Origin: Niastella soli
GTDB taxonomy: Bacteria > Bacteroidota > Bacteroidia > Chitinophagales > Chitinophagaceae
Length of the DNA stretch: 64,000 nt
Reading direction: 5' to 3'
Assembly (NCBI RefSeq): GCF_017742245.1
Contig: NZ_JAGHKO010000001.1
Coordinates: forward strand, 2,075,061 to 2,139,060
In this document: positions 44,270-52,521 of the stretch, piece after piece
How the letters are laid out: the number at the start of each line of letters is the position of its first letter
Numbering within the stretch: position 1 is the first letter of the stretch
The notes under the pieces: model-generated
The model's input: the letters and a program-made list of their open reading frames with translations, nothing else
The model's database searches: none
Told to the model about the DNA's origin: nothing
Translations under genes and position numbers: made by a program

Positions 44270-45202
44270 ATGGTACGCAGCTGGAAAGAATATTTCACTT
44301 TCACAAAGAAAGAACGCACTGGCATATATGTATTGCTTGCATTGATTGCCATTTGTATAACCATACCGCACTTTTTTAAAACCGCCACTTTTAGTGAGGA
44401 GGTACGCGTTGAAGCCATGCAAATACAAAAGGCGCCGCACGAACCGACTGGTAAACTGGTAAACCGGCGGCCTTACTATGACTATAATCGAACAGCCTAC
44501 GACGATGTACATTATGAGCGGAAGGAAGAGCCGGTAAAGGGGGCCACCCTTTTTCCCTTTGATCCGAATACACTGGGTGCTGCGGGTTGGAAAAGGTTGG
44601 GAATAAACGACCGTACAGCTCGCACCATACAACATTATTTAGCTAAAGGCGGACAATTCAGAAATGCCGGCGATCTGAAAAAAATGTACAGTTTAAAGAA
44701 GGAGGATTTTGACCGGTTGATGCCTTATATACGAATTGAAACGCAGCCCGCTCCAAACTATTCACCCGATAAGCCACTGGCCAAATATGCAAAAGCACCA
44801 GCAACGATCATTGATATTAACCAGGCCGATACAGCGGCTTTTATTTCTTTGCCCGGTATTGGCAGCAAACTGGCCAATCGTATTGTGAATTTCAGGGAAA
44901 AGTTGGGTGGGTTTTATTCCGTACAACAAATAGGAGAGACGTTTGGGTTACCCGATTCAACCTTTCAATTAATACAACCCCGGTTACAATGCCAGCCCCC
45001 AATTTTGCAAAAGATCAACATTAATACAGCCGATGTAAATGCGTTAAAACAACATCCTTACATAAGATGGAATATAGCTAATGCTATTGTGCAATATCGG
45101 CAGCAGCATGGATTATTCCAGTCGACCGAAGCGCTGCTGCAGATTGTGCTGATAACCCCTGATTTATATCAGAAGATAGGCCCCTATATAACTGTGGAGT
45201 AG
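44270..45202 (+). CDS. ComEA-like helix-hairpin-helix DNA-binding protein
   Basis: 310 residues. A membrane anchor helix at about 19-38 (GIYVLLALIAICITIPHFF) follows a short basic N-terminus (SWKEYFTFTKKERTGI). Three helix-hairpin-helix units follow: GINDRTARTIQHYLAKGGQF, SLPGIGSKLANRIVNFRE (the best match), and ININTADVNALKQHPYIRWNIANAIVQYR. Proteins of this type bind double-stranded DNA on the periplasmic side during uptake. No other competence genes are near, so uptake is inference. Confidence 0.85.
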   Translation: MVRSWKEYFTFTKKERTGIYVLLALIAICITIPHFFKTATFSEEVRVEAMQIQKAPHEPTGKLVNRRPYYDYNRTAYDDVHYERKEEPVKGATLFPFDPNTLGAAGWKRLGINDRTARTIQHYLAKGGQFRNAGDLKKMYSLKKEDFDRLMPYIRIETQPAPNYSPDKPLAKYAKAPATIIDINQADTAAFISLPGIGSKLANRIVNFREKLGGFYSVQQIGETFGLPDSTFQLIQPRLQCQPPILQKININTADVNALKQHPYIRWNIANAIVQYRQQHGLFQSTEALLQIVLITPDLYQKIGPYITVE

Positions 45203-45240
45203 AAGGGGGCGATGTTAAGTTTTAAAAAAGGACACTAACA

Positions 45241-45274
45241 TTTGTTAGTTTGTGAAAAAATCCTCCTATCTTGC
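45241..45274 (+). promoter_or_regulatory. Promoter of the acyl-CoA dehydrogenase gene
   Basis: TTTG (45241-45244), 22 bases, then TATCTTGC (45267-45274), one base off the -7 consensus. It overlaps a TTG at 45271 that would otherwise be an in-frame start, which favours the ATG at 45322. Confidence 0.5.
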
Positions 45275-45321
45275 AGGAGCCTTTAACGATTGAATACGAG
45301 TTAATTCAGGTAAATTTAAGT

Positions 45322-46464
45322 ATGAATTTTCAAACCTCTGAGCTTACGGATCAGGTTGCTCAGTCAACCCGTGATTTTGCTCAACAGCATATTAAGCCTT
45401 ATGTAATGGAGTGGGATGAAACCCAGGAATTCCCCTTGCATGTATTTAAGGAAATGGGCAAACTAGGTTTAATGGGTGTACTGGTACCTGAAAAATATGG
45501 TGGCGCCGGCTTAACCTATTTTGAATATGTAGCCATTATACAGGAAGTTGCCAAAGTATGTGGCAGTATAGGATTAAGCCTGGCTGCACACAACTCGCTT
45601 TGTACTGGCCATATGTTAAGTTTTGGTAACGAAGAACAAAAGCAGAAGTATCTACCCAAGCTGGCCACCGGTGAATGGCTGGGTGCCTGGGGATTAACGG
45701 AGCCTAATACAGGCAGTGACGCGGCCAATATGAAAACAGTGGCCATTAAAGATGGCGACCATTGGGTATTGAACGGCACCAAATGCTGGATCACCCATGG
45801 CAAGAGTGCCGATGTGGCCATTGTAATTGCCCGTACGGGTGAACCCAAAACAAAAGACAATGCCACCGCCTTCATTGTGGAACGATCCACAGCCGGTTTT
45901 AGAGGTGGTAAAAAAGAAAATAAACTCGGGATGCGTGCCAGCGAAACTGCTGAAATGATCTTTGATAATTGCCGCATCCCTGATAGTAATCGCCTGGGCA
46001 ATTTTGGCGATGGGTTTAAACAATCGTTGAAAGTGCTGGATGGTGGCCGTATTTCAATTGCCGCTCTGGCACTTGGTATTGCCAAAGGAGCTTACGAAGC
46101 ATCTATACAATATTCCAAAGAACGTCACCAGTTTGATCAGGCCATTGCCAACTTCCAGGGCATTTCATTTAAACTGGCCGATATGGCAACTGAAATAGCT
46201 GCGGCCGAGTTGCTGACCCTGCAAGCGTGTGATCTAAAAATGCGTGGCCAAACCATGAGCAAAGAAGCGGCCATGGCAAAATATTACGCCAGTGAAGTGG
46301 CCGTGAAAGTAGCTACAGATGCTGTGCAGATCTTTGGAGGTTATGGGTATACGAAAGATTTCCCCGTTGAAAAATATTATCGCGATAGTAAATTATGCAC
46401 CATAGGCGAAGGCACGTCTGAAATTCAAAAGATTGTTATAGCCCGTGAAGTGTTACGAACTTAA
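45322..46464 (+). CDS. Acyl-CoA dehydrogenase
   Basis: 380 residues from ATG 45322. FAD-dependent alpha,beta-desaturation of acyl-CoA in fatty acid or amino acid breakdown. N-terminal helical domain, then WGLTEPNTGSDAANMKT (FAD/substrate loop), GTKCWITHGKSADVAIV, and the C-terminal catalytic Glu in YRDSKLCTIGEGTSEIQKIVIAREVL. Length and motifs match the short/medium-chain branch of the ACAD family; chain length cannot be assigned. Single gene, terminator after it. Confidence 0.95.
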   Translation: MNFQTSELTDQVAQSTRDFAQQHIKPYVMEWDETQEFPLHVFKEMGKLGLMGVLVPEKYGGAGLTYFEYVAIIQEVAKVCGSIGLSLAAHNSLCTGHMLSFGNEEQKQKYLPKLATGEWLGAWGLTEPNTGSDAANMKTVAIKDGDHWVLNGTKCWITHGKSADVAIVIARTGEPKTKDNATAFIVERSTAGFRGGKKENKLGMRASETAEMIFDNCRIPDSNRLGNFGDGFKQSLKVLDGGRISIAALALGIAKGAYEASIQYSKERHQFDQAIANFQGISFKLADMATEIAAAELLTLQACDLKMRGQTMSKEAAMAKYYASEVAVKVATDAVQIFGGYGYTKDFPVEKYYRDSKLCTIGEGTSEIQKIVIAREVLRT

Positions 46465-46503
46465 TTGATGAATACTGCTCAAAGGTTGCTTGTCATGACA
46501 CAG

Positions 46504-46531
46504 TCCCCCTGGTAAACCGGGGGGATTTTTA
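46504..46531 (+). terminator. Intrinsic terminator
   Basis: TCCCCCTGG (46504-46512) pairs with CCGGGGGGA (46517-46525) through a TAAA loop, followed by TTTTT. Confidence 0.85.
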
Positions 46532-46627
46532 TTTAGCATCGTGTAAGGTGCAATCAATTAAATAATACAGAAAAGGCTAATGATTGAATTATTATGTGGT
46601 ACAGCGTTCCTGAAGTAAATTTATAGT

Positions 46628-47077
46628 ATGAATAAGGAAGTCAATCACGTGCTGCAGGGCTCCTTACTAACGCTGGTGGTCATAGGAGCCATAAAAGTCG
46701 GCGGCTTTTTAATGTCAATACCACCGCCACCCGAAGAACCTAAAGAACCCGTTGTTGGCATCTGTGGAAATGCTGCTATTTCCCCAAAAAATCCGGCAAC
46801 TTACAGTAAGGGTAAAGTCTTGTTCCAGGAAAACTGTTCATCCTGTCATTCTGTATTTAAAGATTTAACAGGACCTGCTTTGGGAGGAGTTTCACAAAGA
46901 TTACCAGATAGAAAGATGGTGTATAAATGGGTGCGAAATCCCGCCGCAGTTTTAAAATCGGGGAATGTTTATTTTAACACGCTTAAAAAGCGGTTTGGTG
47001 ATGTTCAGATGACCGCATTTGATAATTTATCGAATGATGAAATTGATGCGATACTTGACTATGTAGAATCACATTAA
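46628..47077 (+). CDS. Mono-haem cytochrome c, membrane-anchored
   Basis: 149 residues. A hydrophobic N-terminal segment (about 9-28) then a Pro-rich linker PPPPEEPKEP. The cytochrome c domain has CSSCH (haem) near residue 73 and a C-terminal helix ending EIDAILDYVESH. Met in DVQMTAFDNL is a likely axial ligand. A small periplasmic electron carrier; partner not visible. TAAATTTA 12 bases before the ATG is close to the -7 consensus. Confidence 0.9.
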   Translation: MNKEVNHVLQGSLLTLVVIGAIKVGGFLMSIPPPPEEPKEPVVGICGNAAISPKNPATYSKGKVLFQENCSSCHSVFKDLTGPALGGVSQRLPDRKMVYKWVRNPAAVLKSGNVYFNTLKKRFGDVQMTAFDNLSNDEIDAILDYVESH

Positions 47078-47090
47078 AGTCATCTGAGTA

Positions 47091-47267
47091 TTAAGGCATA
47101 ATATCATCTTCTTCATCTTTAGGACCATATTTGTCGAACAGCTTATCGATAGCGCCGCCAAAAATGGGGAATTTGTCTTTTGCAAAATTCTTGATGATCT
47201 CAATGGCTTTATAGGCTTGTTCCTCTGTTAAACCTTCAGCCATTAACTTGTTTACTAATTCCTGCAT
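47091..47267 (-). CDS. Small helical cytosolic protein (58 aa)
   Basis: A minus-strand frame encodes 58 residues with a helical, acidic sequence: MQELVNKLMAEGLTEEQ, then AYKAIEIIKNFAKDKFPIFGG, then AIDKLFDKYGPKDEEDD. The amphipathic helices and absence of rare codons suggest a true gene; I recall similar small proteins in Bacteroidota but no function. It ends 13 bases from the convergent cytochrome gene. A bidirectional terminator separates it from clpX upstream, so it is expressed on its own. Confidence 0.7.
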   Translation of the reverse strand: MQELVNKLMAEGLTEEQAYKAIEIIKNFAKDKFPIFGGAIDKLFDKYGPKDEEDDIMP

Positions 47268-47309
47268 AACAACTATTTTAAGAAGATAATTGAATGAGTT
47301 TACGGGAAT

Positions 47310-47341
47310 AAAAAACGTCAGTTTGGAGGCTGACGTTTTTT
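47310..47341. terminator. Bidirectional terminator after clpX
   Basis: AAAAAACGTCAG (47310-47321) pairs perfectly with CTGACGTTTTTT (47330-47341). Confidence 0.92.
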
Positions 47342-47370
47342 AAGATACATTTTATTATTTAGAACGGCGG

Positions 47371-48609
47371 TTATGCAACTTTCAACAGGCTCATCTTGCT
47401 CTTGTCGAAATTCTTTTGTGCATATTCCAGATTCAAATGGAAAACCGTTTGTTTGCTTGAAGGCAATTCAAACATTGCATCAGTTAAAATGCTTTCACAA
47501 ATGCTGCGTAAGCCACGGGCGCCCAGTTTGTATTCAACCGCTTTGTCAACCATAAAATCCAACACGTCATTATCGATGGTCAGTTGAATGTTTTCCAGTT
47601 CAAACAATCGCTTGTATTGTTTGATCAGGGCATTCTTTGGTTCTGTTAAGATAGAACGGAGCGTTGATTTGTCGAGCGGATTGAGGTGTGTTACTACAGG
47701 TAAACGACCTAAAAGCTCAGGGATCAATCCAAACGACTTCAGGTCGGTAGCATTAATGTATTGCAGCAGGTTCTTTTTCATATGTTCCTGCAGCTCTTTG
47801 TTTACATTAAACCCTATAGCGTTGGTGTTTACCCGGCGGGCAATCACTTTGTCAATACCGTCAAAAGCTCCGCCACAAATAAACAGGATATTCTGCGTGT
47901 TGATCTTGATCAGTTTTTGCTCAGGGTGTTTACGACCGCCTTGTGGAGGAACCAGTACATCGGTACCTTCCAGCAGTTTCAGCAATCCCTGTTGTACCCC
48001 TTCACCACTTACATCACGGGTAATGGACGGATTGTCGCCTTTACGGGCAATTTTGTCAATCTCGTCTATGTAAACGATGCCTCTTTCGGCAGCGGCCACA
48101 TCGTAATTACAAACCTGCAACAGGCGGGTTAATATGCTTTCAACATCTTCACCCACATAACCGGCTTCTGTGAATACGGTAGCATCAACGATAGCGAAAG
48201 GCACATTCAGCAGGCGGGCAATGGTTTTAGCCAGCAGGGTTTTACCTGTACCGGTTTCACCCACCATGACGATGTTACTTTTTTCGATATCTACTTCGTT
48301 GTCAGCAGGTTTTTGTTGAAGGCGTTTATAGTGATTATAAACAGCAACTGCTAATACTTTTTTAGCTTCGTCCTGACCGATCACATATTCATCCAGAAAG
48401 CGTTTAACTTCAATGGGTTTCTTAACGTTCAGTTTGAAGGATGTGGAGGGCGGCGTACTTTCATGGCGGATCATCAGTTCCTGTTCAATGATCTCGCGTG
48501 CATGCTCAACGCAATTTTCACAAATATGTCCTTCCTGCCCGGCAATAAGAATCTTTACTTCATCGCGGCTGCGTCCGCAAAAAGAACAGTGTAATGTTGT
48601 TTTAGCCAT
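47371..48609 (-). CDS. clpX: ATP-dependent protease unfoldase ClpX
   Basis: 412 residues from the ATG at 48609; an earlier in-frame start overlaps the promoter element. AAA+ unfoldase that feeds substrates to ClpP. N-terminal zinc domain with CSFC and CENC; Walker [13 protein letters not shown]; pore loop AGYVGEDVE; Walker [11 protein letters not shown]; arginine finger region and the [11 protein letters not shown] sensor-2 helix near the C-terminus. Third gene of a clpP-clpP-clpX cluster with its own promoter. Confidence 0.98.
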   Translation of the reverse strand: MAKTTLHCSFCGRSRDEVKILIAGQEGHICENCVEHAREIIEQELMIRHESTPPSTSFKLNVKKPIEVKRFLDEYVIGQDEAKKVLAVAVYNHYKRLQQKPADNEVDIEKSNIVMVGETGTGKTLLAKTIARLLNVPFAIVDATVFTEAGYVGEDVESILTRLLQVCNYDVAAAERGIVYIDEIDKIARKGDNPSITRDVSGEGVQQGLLKLLEGTDVLVPPQGGRKHPEQKLIKINTQNILFICGGAFDGIDKVIARRVNTNAIGFNVNKELQEHMKKNLLQYINATDLKSFGLIPELLGRLPVVTHLNPLDKSTLRSILTEPKNALIKQYKRLFELENIQLTIDNDVLDFMVDKAVEYKLGARGLRSICESILTDAMFELPSSKQTVFHLNLEYAQKNFDKSKMSLLKVA

Positions 48610-48629
48610 GTTTAGTATAAAATCGCTTA

Positions 48630-48637
48630 CAAAGGTA
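48630..48637 (-). promoter_or_regulatory. -7 element of the clpX promoter
   Basis: CAAAGGTA reads TACCTTTG on the minus strand. The start site would be about 13 nt before the ATG at 48609. Confidence 0.55.
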
Positions 48638-48732
48638 TCTAAATGCAATGCCAAATCCCAATAAAAAATCCCAAACTCCTTTTATAGAATCTTAGTATAC
48701 GGAATTTGGGACTTTTACAGGTTTATATGTAC

Positions 48733-49377
48733 TTATAACTTCTCAACTTGCTGATCTACAATGCCATATTCTATAGCTTCTTTGGCATCCATCCAGTAGT
48801 CGCGATCAAAATCCTTCATCACCTGTTCAAATTTTTTACCACAGTTTTCGGCGAGGATCCGCGCGCCTATTTCCTTTGTCCTTTTAATTTGTTTAGCCTG
48901 AATTTCCAGGTCAGCGCTTACGCCTTGCATATAACCTCCCAGGCTGGGTTGGTGGATCATTACTTCGCCATGGGGGTAAATGAAACGTTTACCTTTTGCA
49001 CCGGCGCTCAACAGGATAGAACCCATAGAGGCGGCCAGGCCCATACAGATAGTGCTAACCGGGCTTTTTAACATCCGCATGGTATCGTAAATAACCATGC
49101 CGCTGGTAACCACGCCACCGGGGCTGTTGATGAAGAATTTAATTTCTTCGCCAGGTTTGTCTGCATCGAGCAACAACAACTTGGTTACAATTTCTTTTGC
49201 TGATTTATCTTCTACAACACCCCACAGGTATACAGCTCTTTTTTCAAAAAAGAACTTTTCCATTTTCTTGGCCAGCATTCCAAAATCCGCATTTTTCTCT
49301 TCTTTGCCGTTTTCTTTTGGTTCGTCTTCATCGTCCATGCGAAATGGCTGAAATAAATGATTTGAATATATCTGCAT
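48733..49377 (-). CDS. clpP: ClpP protease subunit, second copy with acidic/charged N-terminus
   Basis: 214 residues. Catalytic Ser in GLAASMGSILLSAG, His in MIHQPSLGG and Asp in FDRDYWMDAKEAIEYG are all present, so it should be active. The N-terminus (about 14-36) is unusual: MDDEDEPKENGKEEKNADF replaces the normal axial-pore hairpin sequence, and residues KRAVYLWGVVED replace the usual RIIFLG strand. It probably pairs with the other ClpP in mixed 14-mers or acts with another partner. 120 bases from clpX. Confidence 0.93.
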   Translation of the reverse strand: MQIYSNHLFQPFRMDDEDEPKENGKEEKNADFGMLAKKMEKFFFEKRAVYLWGVVEDKSAKEIVTKLLLLDADKPGEEIKFFINSPGGVVTSGMVIYDTMRMLKSPVSTICMGLAASMGSILLSAGAKGKRFIYPHGEVMIHQPSLGGYMQGVSADLEIQAKQIKRTKEIGARILAENCGKKFEQVMKDFDRDYWMDAKEAIEYGIVDQQVEKL

Positions 49378-49476
49378 GATACTTTTTATTTGAAATTCGA
49401 GTATTTGAATTCTACAATGATCCTGACCATCATCAGCAAAGTCAAAGGATCAAACGATCTTGTTCCACACCCTGAA

Positions 49477-49519
49477 CATCCTGAGCGAGTGACCGCCTTT
49501 GGCGGAAAGCCGAAGGATG
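49477..49519. repeat. CCTGAGCG-type hairpin element
   Basis: CATCCTGAGCGAGTGACCGCC...GGCGGAAAGCCGAAGGATG: the outer CATCC/GGATG and inner CCGCC/GGCGG stems fold on one another. This kind of CCTGAGCG...CGAAGG element is dispersed in many Bacteroidota genomes. It lies between the two clpP genes. Confidence 0.6.
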
Positions 49520-49530
49520 GTATGGTATGC

Positions 49531-50226
49531 TTAATTATCTTTCTTGTCTTTGCGTGGATTGATCAGCAATACTTCATCAACAATGCCATATTCCTTGGCT
49601 TCTTCAGAAGTTAACCAGTAGTCGCGATCGCAATCCTTTTCAACCTGTTTCACTGTTTTGCCAGTGTGGAAAGAGATAGCATCATACAGGTTCTTTTTGA
49701 TCTTTTTGATCTCCTGAACGGTGATCTCGATATCACTGCCCTGACCGCCAATGGCGCCACTGGGTTGGTGCAGCATAACGCGGCTATGCTTTAAGGCAGT
49801 GCGTTTTCCTTGTGTACCTGCGCACAGCAATACTGCAGCCATAGAGGCAGCCATGCCTATGCAAATGGTACTTACATCAGGCGTGATGTAGTTCATAGTG
49901 TCATACATGCCCAAACCAGAATACACGTTTCCTCCGGGGGAGTTAATGTACATCTGGATGTCGCGTGTGCGATCAGTGCTTTCCAGGAACAACATCTGAG
50001 CAGTTACGATGTTTGCCACTTCGTCATTAATGGGATAGCCCAGGAAGATGATGCGGTCCATCATCAACCGGCTGTAAACGTCCATGACAGCAATATTCAT
50101 GGGACGTTCTTCAATAATATTGGGAGTGAGATTCGTAACTGAATGCTTTTGGTAACTGTGCAGGGTATTGCTTGAAATACCTCTGTGGTGTACCGCGTAT
50201 TTTTCAAATTCTTTTCCAAGATTCAT
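49531..50226 (-). CDS. clpP: ClpP protease subunit, first copy
   Basis: 231 residues. N-terminal extension of about 40 residues, then MDVYSRLMMDRIIFLGYPINDEVAN, the normal ClpP opening. Catalytic Ser in GMAASMAAVLLCAG, His in MLHQPSGAIGG and Asp in CDRDYWLTSEEAKEYG. This is the copy most like canonical ClpP. First gene of the clp cluster. The preceding spacer holds no trigger-factor gene, which often sits here in other bacteria. Confidence 0.96.
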   Translation of the reverse strand: MNLGKEFEKYAVHHRGISSNTLHSYQKHSVTNLTPNIIEERPMNIAVMDVYSRLMMDRIIFLGYPINDEVANIVTAQMLFLESTDRTRDIQMYINSPGGNVYSGLGMYDTMNYITPDVSTICIGMAASMAAVLLCAGTQGKRTALKHSRVMLHQPSGAIGGQGSDIEITVQEIKKIKKNLYDAISFHTGKTVKQVEKDCDRDYWLTSEEAKEYGIVDEVLLINPRKDKKDN

Positions 50227-50640
50227 AGTACTTTTCTATTATTTGAATTGGCAATTTAAGTTTTTTAGGAAACCAAATACCGTGCTACATAAAAAAACGG
50301 TCATTTTGGCCTAATAACCTCAAAAGCAAGGATTTTGGACCTGCAATTGAGGCAGTCTGCCTGGCATAAAACACCCTTTTTGGGGTGTAGATAAGTATAA
50401 CAGGCATTGGTATGTAAAAAAGACTGACAGGTTGAACGTCGCCTGCCGGGCTATTTGGTAGTCAACCGCATATAGCGGTTTGCCAAACGGTCATTAGCTT
50501 TATTTTTCCAAGGCTGATAATTGCGGATTTAACAGTTAAATGCCCCATAGGTTGTATCACATACAAACAATTGTTTGTGGCCGGTTTGTTAAAAGCACCA
50601 TTTAGTCCACTCGTTTGGTAGAAAAAATTTTTGATATCCG
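50227..50640. other. Spacer between clpP and the cys operon promoter
   Basis: No gene seen. A small hairpin AACCGC-ATATA-GCGGTT is at 50464-50480. No SAM-riboswitch-like fold was recognised by eye. Confidence 0.4.
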
Positions 50641-50659
50641 TTGCGATATGTTATCTTTG
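50630..50659 (+). promoter_or_regulatory. Promoter of the cysteine/sulfate operon (TTTG-N18-TATCTTTG)
   Basis: TTTG at 50630-50633 and TATCTTTG at 50652-50659 with an 18-base spacer match the full Bacteroidota -33/-7 consensus, the best promoter in the window. The start site would be near 50665, about 18 nt before the leader ORF and about 170 nt before cysH. Confidence 0.8.
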
Positions 50660-50660
50660 A

Positions 50661-50679
50661 TCTACAAACTGAGTAGACT
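50661..50679 (+). promoter_or_regulatory. Candidate operator, copy 1 of a 19-bp motif
   Basis: TCTACAAACTGAGTAGACT lies one base after the -7 element and covers the start site. Three relatives lie in the TonB-receptor leader (61561, 61642, 61722). Across the four, 9 of 19 positions are invariant and most others agree in 3 of 4. Confidence 0.55.
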
Positions 50680-50683
50680 TATT

Positions 50684-50752
50684 ATGTTTCGTTCCCACAC
50701 CATACATTTAATGTACATCTCCTGTTGCAATAAATACTGTTGTTGCAATTAA
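50684..50752 (+). CDS. Cys-rich leader peptide ahead of the sulfate assimilation operon
   Basis: 22 codons from the first ATG after the promoter, ending SCCNKYCCCN, stop TAA. Five of the last nine residues are Cys (TGT TGC, then TGT TGT TGC). The Cys codons lie in a 16-base direct repeat, TGTTGCAAT-AAATAC / TGTTGCAATTAATACT. cysH starts 83 bases later. By analogy with amino-acid leader peptides, slow decoding of Cys codons when cysteine is low could switch the operon on. CTGAGTA (50669-50675) is complementary to TACTCAG (50753-50759) just after the stop. No intrinsic terminator is seen. Function is inference. Confidence 0.7.
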   Translation: MFRSHTIHLMYISCCNKYCCCN

Positions 50753-50834
50753 TACTCAGCTTTCCACTCACTTGTGCAATTGCACCCTTAGGTTTCAGGT
50801 TCCAGATTATCGAATGAATGAATGAAAAAAGAAT

Positions 50835-51551
50835 ATGAGCTCAACATTTCAGTCGCGCTTGACAGAATTAACCCACCAATCAGATAGACTATCTGTTCCA
50901 GAATTTATAAAATTTCTTACTGAACAGTTTCCCGGTCAGGTAACATTCAGCAGCAGTTTCAGTTATGAAGACCAGGTAATTGCCCATGAAATACTGAGCA
51001 ATCAACTGCCGGTAAGTATTTTTACTTTAGACACCGGAAGGTTATTCGCTGAAACCTACTCTGTTTGGAACAATACGAACGAAAAATACCAGGCCCACAT
51101 TACAGCTTATTACCCCGATTATAAATTACTGGAAACCTTTGTTACTGAAAAAGGTCCCAATGCATTTTACGAATCGGTTGAAAATCGCAAACAGTGCTGC
51201 TTTATACGTAAGGTAGAACCGCTGAAAAGAGCATTGGCCGGAAATGCGATCTGGATCACCGGTTTACGGGCCGAACACTCACCCGATCGAAATGATCTCA
51301 GTATAATTGAGTGGGACGAAACCAACCAGATCATCAAGTACAATCCCATTCTGCACTGGACAACCGAACAGGTAAAAAAATACATCGACGATAATAACGT
51401 GCCTTACAATCCGCTGCACGACCGCGGGTTTGTAAGCATAGGATGCGCCCCTTGTACACGCGCAATAAGGCCTGGTGAAGATTTCAGGGCCGGCCGCTGG
51501 TGGTGGGAAGACGCAGCTAAAAAAGAATGTGGTCTGCATATTCATAAATAA
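50835..51551 (+). CDS. cysH: Adenylyl-sulfate / phosphoadenylyl-sulfate reductase
   Basis: 238 residues. It reduces activated sulfate to sulfite. PP-loop region SSSFSYEDQVI near the N-terminus; the pair CC in RKQCCFIRKVEPLKRAL and CxxC in IGCAPCTRAI give the four cysteines that bind the [4Fe-4S] cluster of APS reductases; the catalytic Cys is in the C-terminal ECGLH. This set, plus the absence of cysC in the operon, favours APS over PAPS as substrate (inference). First structural gene after the leader peptide. Confidence 0.94.
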   Translation: MSSTFQSRLTELTHQSDRLSVPEFIKFLTEQFPGQVTFSSSFSYEDQVIAHEILSNQLPVSIFTLDTGRLFAETYSVWNNTNEKYQAHITAYYPDYKLLETFVTEKGPNAFYESVENRKQCCFIRKVEPLKRALAGNAIWITGLRAEHSPDRNDLSIIEWDETNQIIKYNPILHWTTEQVKKYIDDNNVPYNPLHDRGFVSIGCAPCTRAIRPGEDFRAGRWWWEDAAKKECGLHIHK

Positions 51552-51580
51552 TTTATTAACTGAATTCTGAAAACAGGTAT

Positions 51581-52489
51581 ATGAGTAAGTATAGTTTAGA
51601 TTATTTGGATCATCTGGAATCGGAAGCTATTCATATCTTCCGCGAAGTAGCAGGACAATTTGAAAGACCAGCTTTATTATTTTCCGGCGGAAAAGATTCC
51701 ATTACGCTGGTACAACTGGCGCTGAAAGCATTTCGCCCCGGTAAATTCCCTTTCCCCCTCGTGCACATCGATACCGGACATAATTTCCCTGAAGCCCTTC
51801 AATACCGGGATGAACTGGCCAAAAGATTAGGAGAAAAGTTGATCGTTCGCAATGTTGGTGACACGATCAAAACAAAAAACCTCACCGAGCCAAAAGGTAA
51901 GTTTGCAAGCCGCAACGCTTTACAAACCTTCACCCTGCTCGATACAATAGAAGAGTTCAAGTTTGATGCCTGCATTGGTGGTGCCCGCCGCGACGAAGAA
52001 AAGGCAAGAGCCAAAGAACGCATATTTTCTGTTCGGGACGAATTCGGTCAATGGGACCCCAAATTACAACGCCCTGAATTGTGGAATACCTACAATGGAA
52101 AAATCAGCAAAGGCGAGAATGTGCGTGTATTCCCCATCAGTAACTGGACAGAATTGGATGTTTGGAATTATATCCGTCGCGAAAAGATCGAGCTGCCTTC
52201 TATCTATTTCTCACACGAGCGCGATGTGATAGATCATGAAGGACAACTGGTAGCTGTAAGCGAGTTTATTAAATTGGATGAAACCGATAAAGTACTGCGT
52301 AAAAATGTTCGCTACCGTACAGTAGGGGATATGACCTGTACCGCAGCTGTTGAATCACGTGCTGACAACATCGACGACATTATCAGCGAGATCACCGCTA
52401 CCAAAACAAGCGAACGCGGCGAAACCCGGATCGATGATAAAGTGTCTGAAGCAGCAATGGAAGACAGAAAGAAAAACGGTTATTTCTAA
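51581..52489 (+). CDS. cysD: Sulfate adenylyltransferase small subunit CysD
   Basis: 302 residues. PP-loop ATP pyrophosphatase-type catalytic subunit of ATP sulfurylase, which makes APS. The PP-loop is FSGGKDSITLVQLA (about 27-40), followed by FPLVHIDTGHNFPE and GGARRDEEKARAKERIFS. It works with the CysN GTPase encoded 32 bases downstream. Confidence 0.96.
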   Translation: MSKYSLDYLDHLESEAIHIFREVAGQFERPALLFSGGKDSITLVQLALKAFRPGKFPFPLVHIDTGHNFPEALQYRDELAKRLGEKLIVRNVGDTIKTKNLTEPKGKFASRNALQTFTLLDTIEEFKFDACIGGARRDEEKARAKERIFSVRDEFGQWDPKLQRPELWNTYNGKISKGENVRVFPISNWTELDVWNYIRREKIELPSIYFSHERDVIDHEGQLVAVSEFIKLDETDKVLRKNVRYRTVGDMTCTAAVESRADNIDDIISEITATKTSERGETRIDDKVSEAAMEDRKKNGYF

Positions 52490-52521
52490 CCCCATCTCCA
52501 AACTTCAAAATATTTATATAA

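Noticed and set aside
44192..44635. 147-codon minus-strand ORF
   Set aside because: It lies antisense to the ComEA-like gene, whose motifs are clear, and reads as a composition shadow.
45271..45321. Extended N-terminus of the acyl-CoA dehydrogenase from a TTG
   Set aside because: The TTG overlaps the probable -7 element, and the extra residues are not part of the family.
50227..50834. SAM riboswitch ahead of the cys operon
   Set aside because: No recognisable SAM-I, SAM-II or SAM/SAH consensus segments; the leader ORF explains the spacer better.
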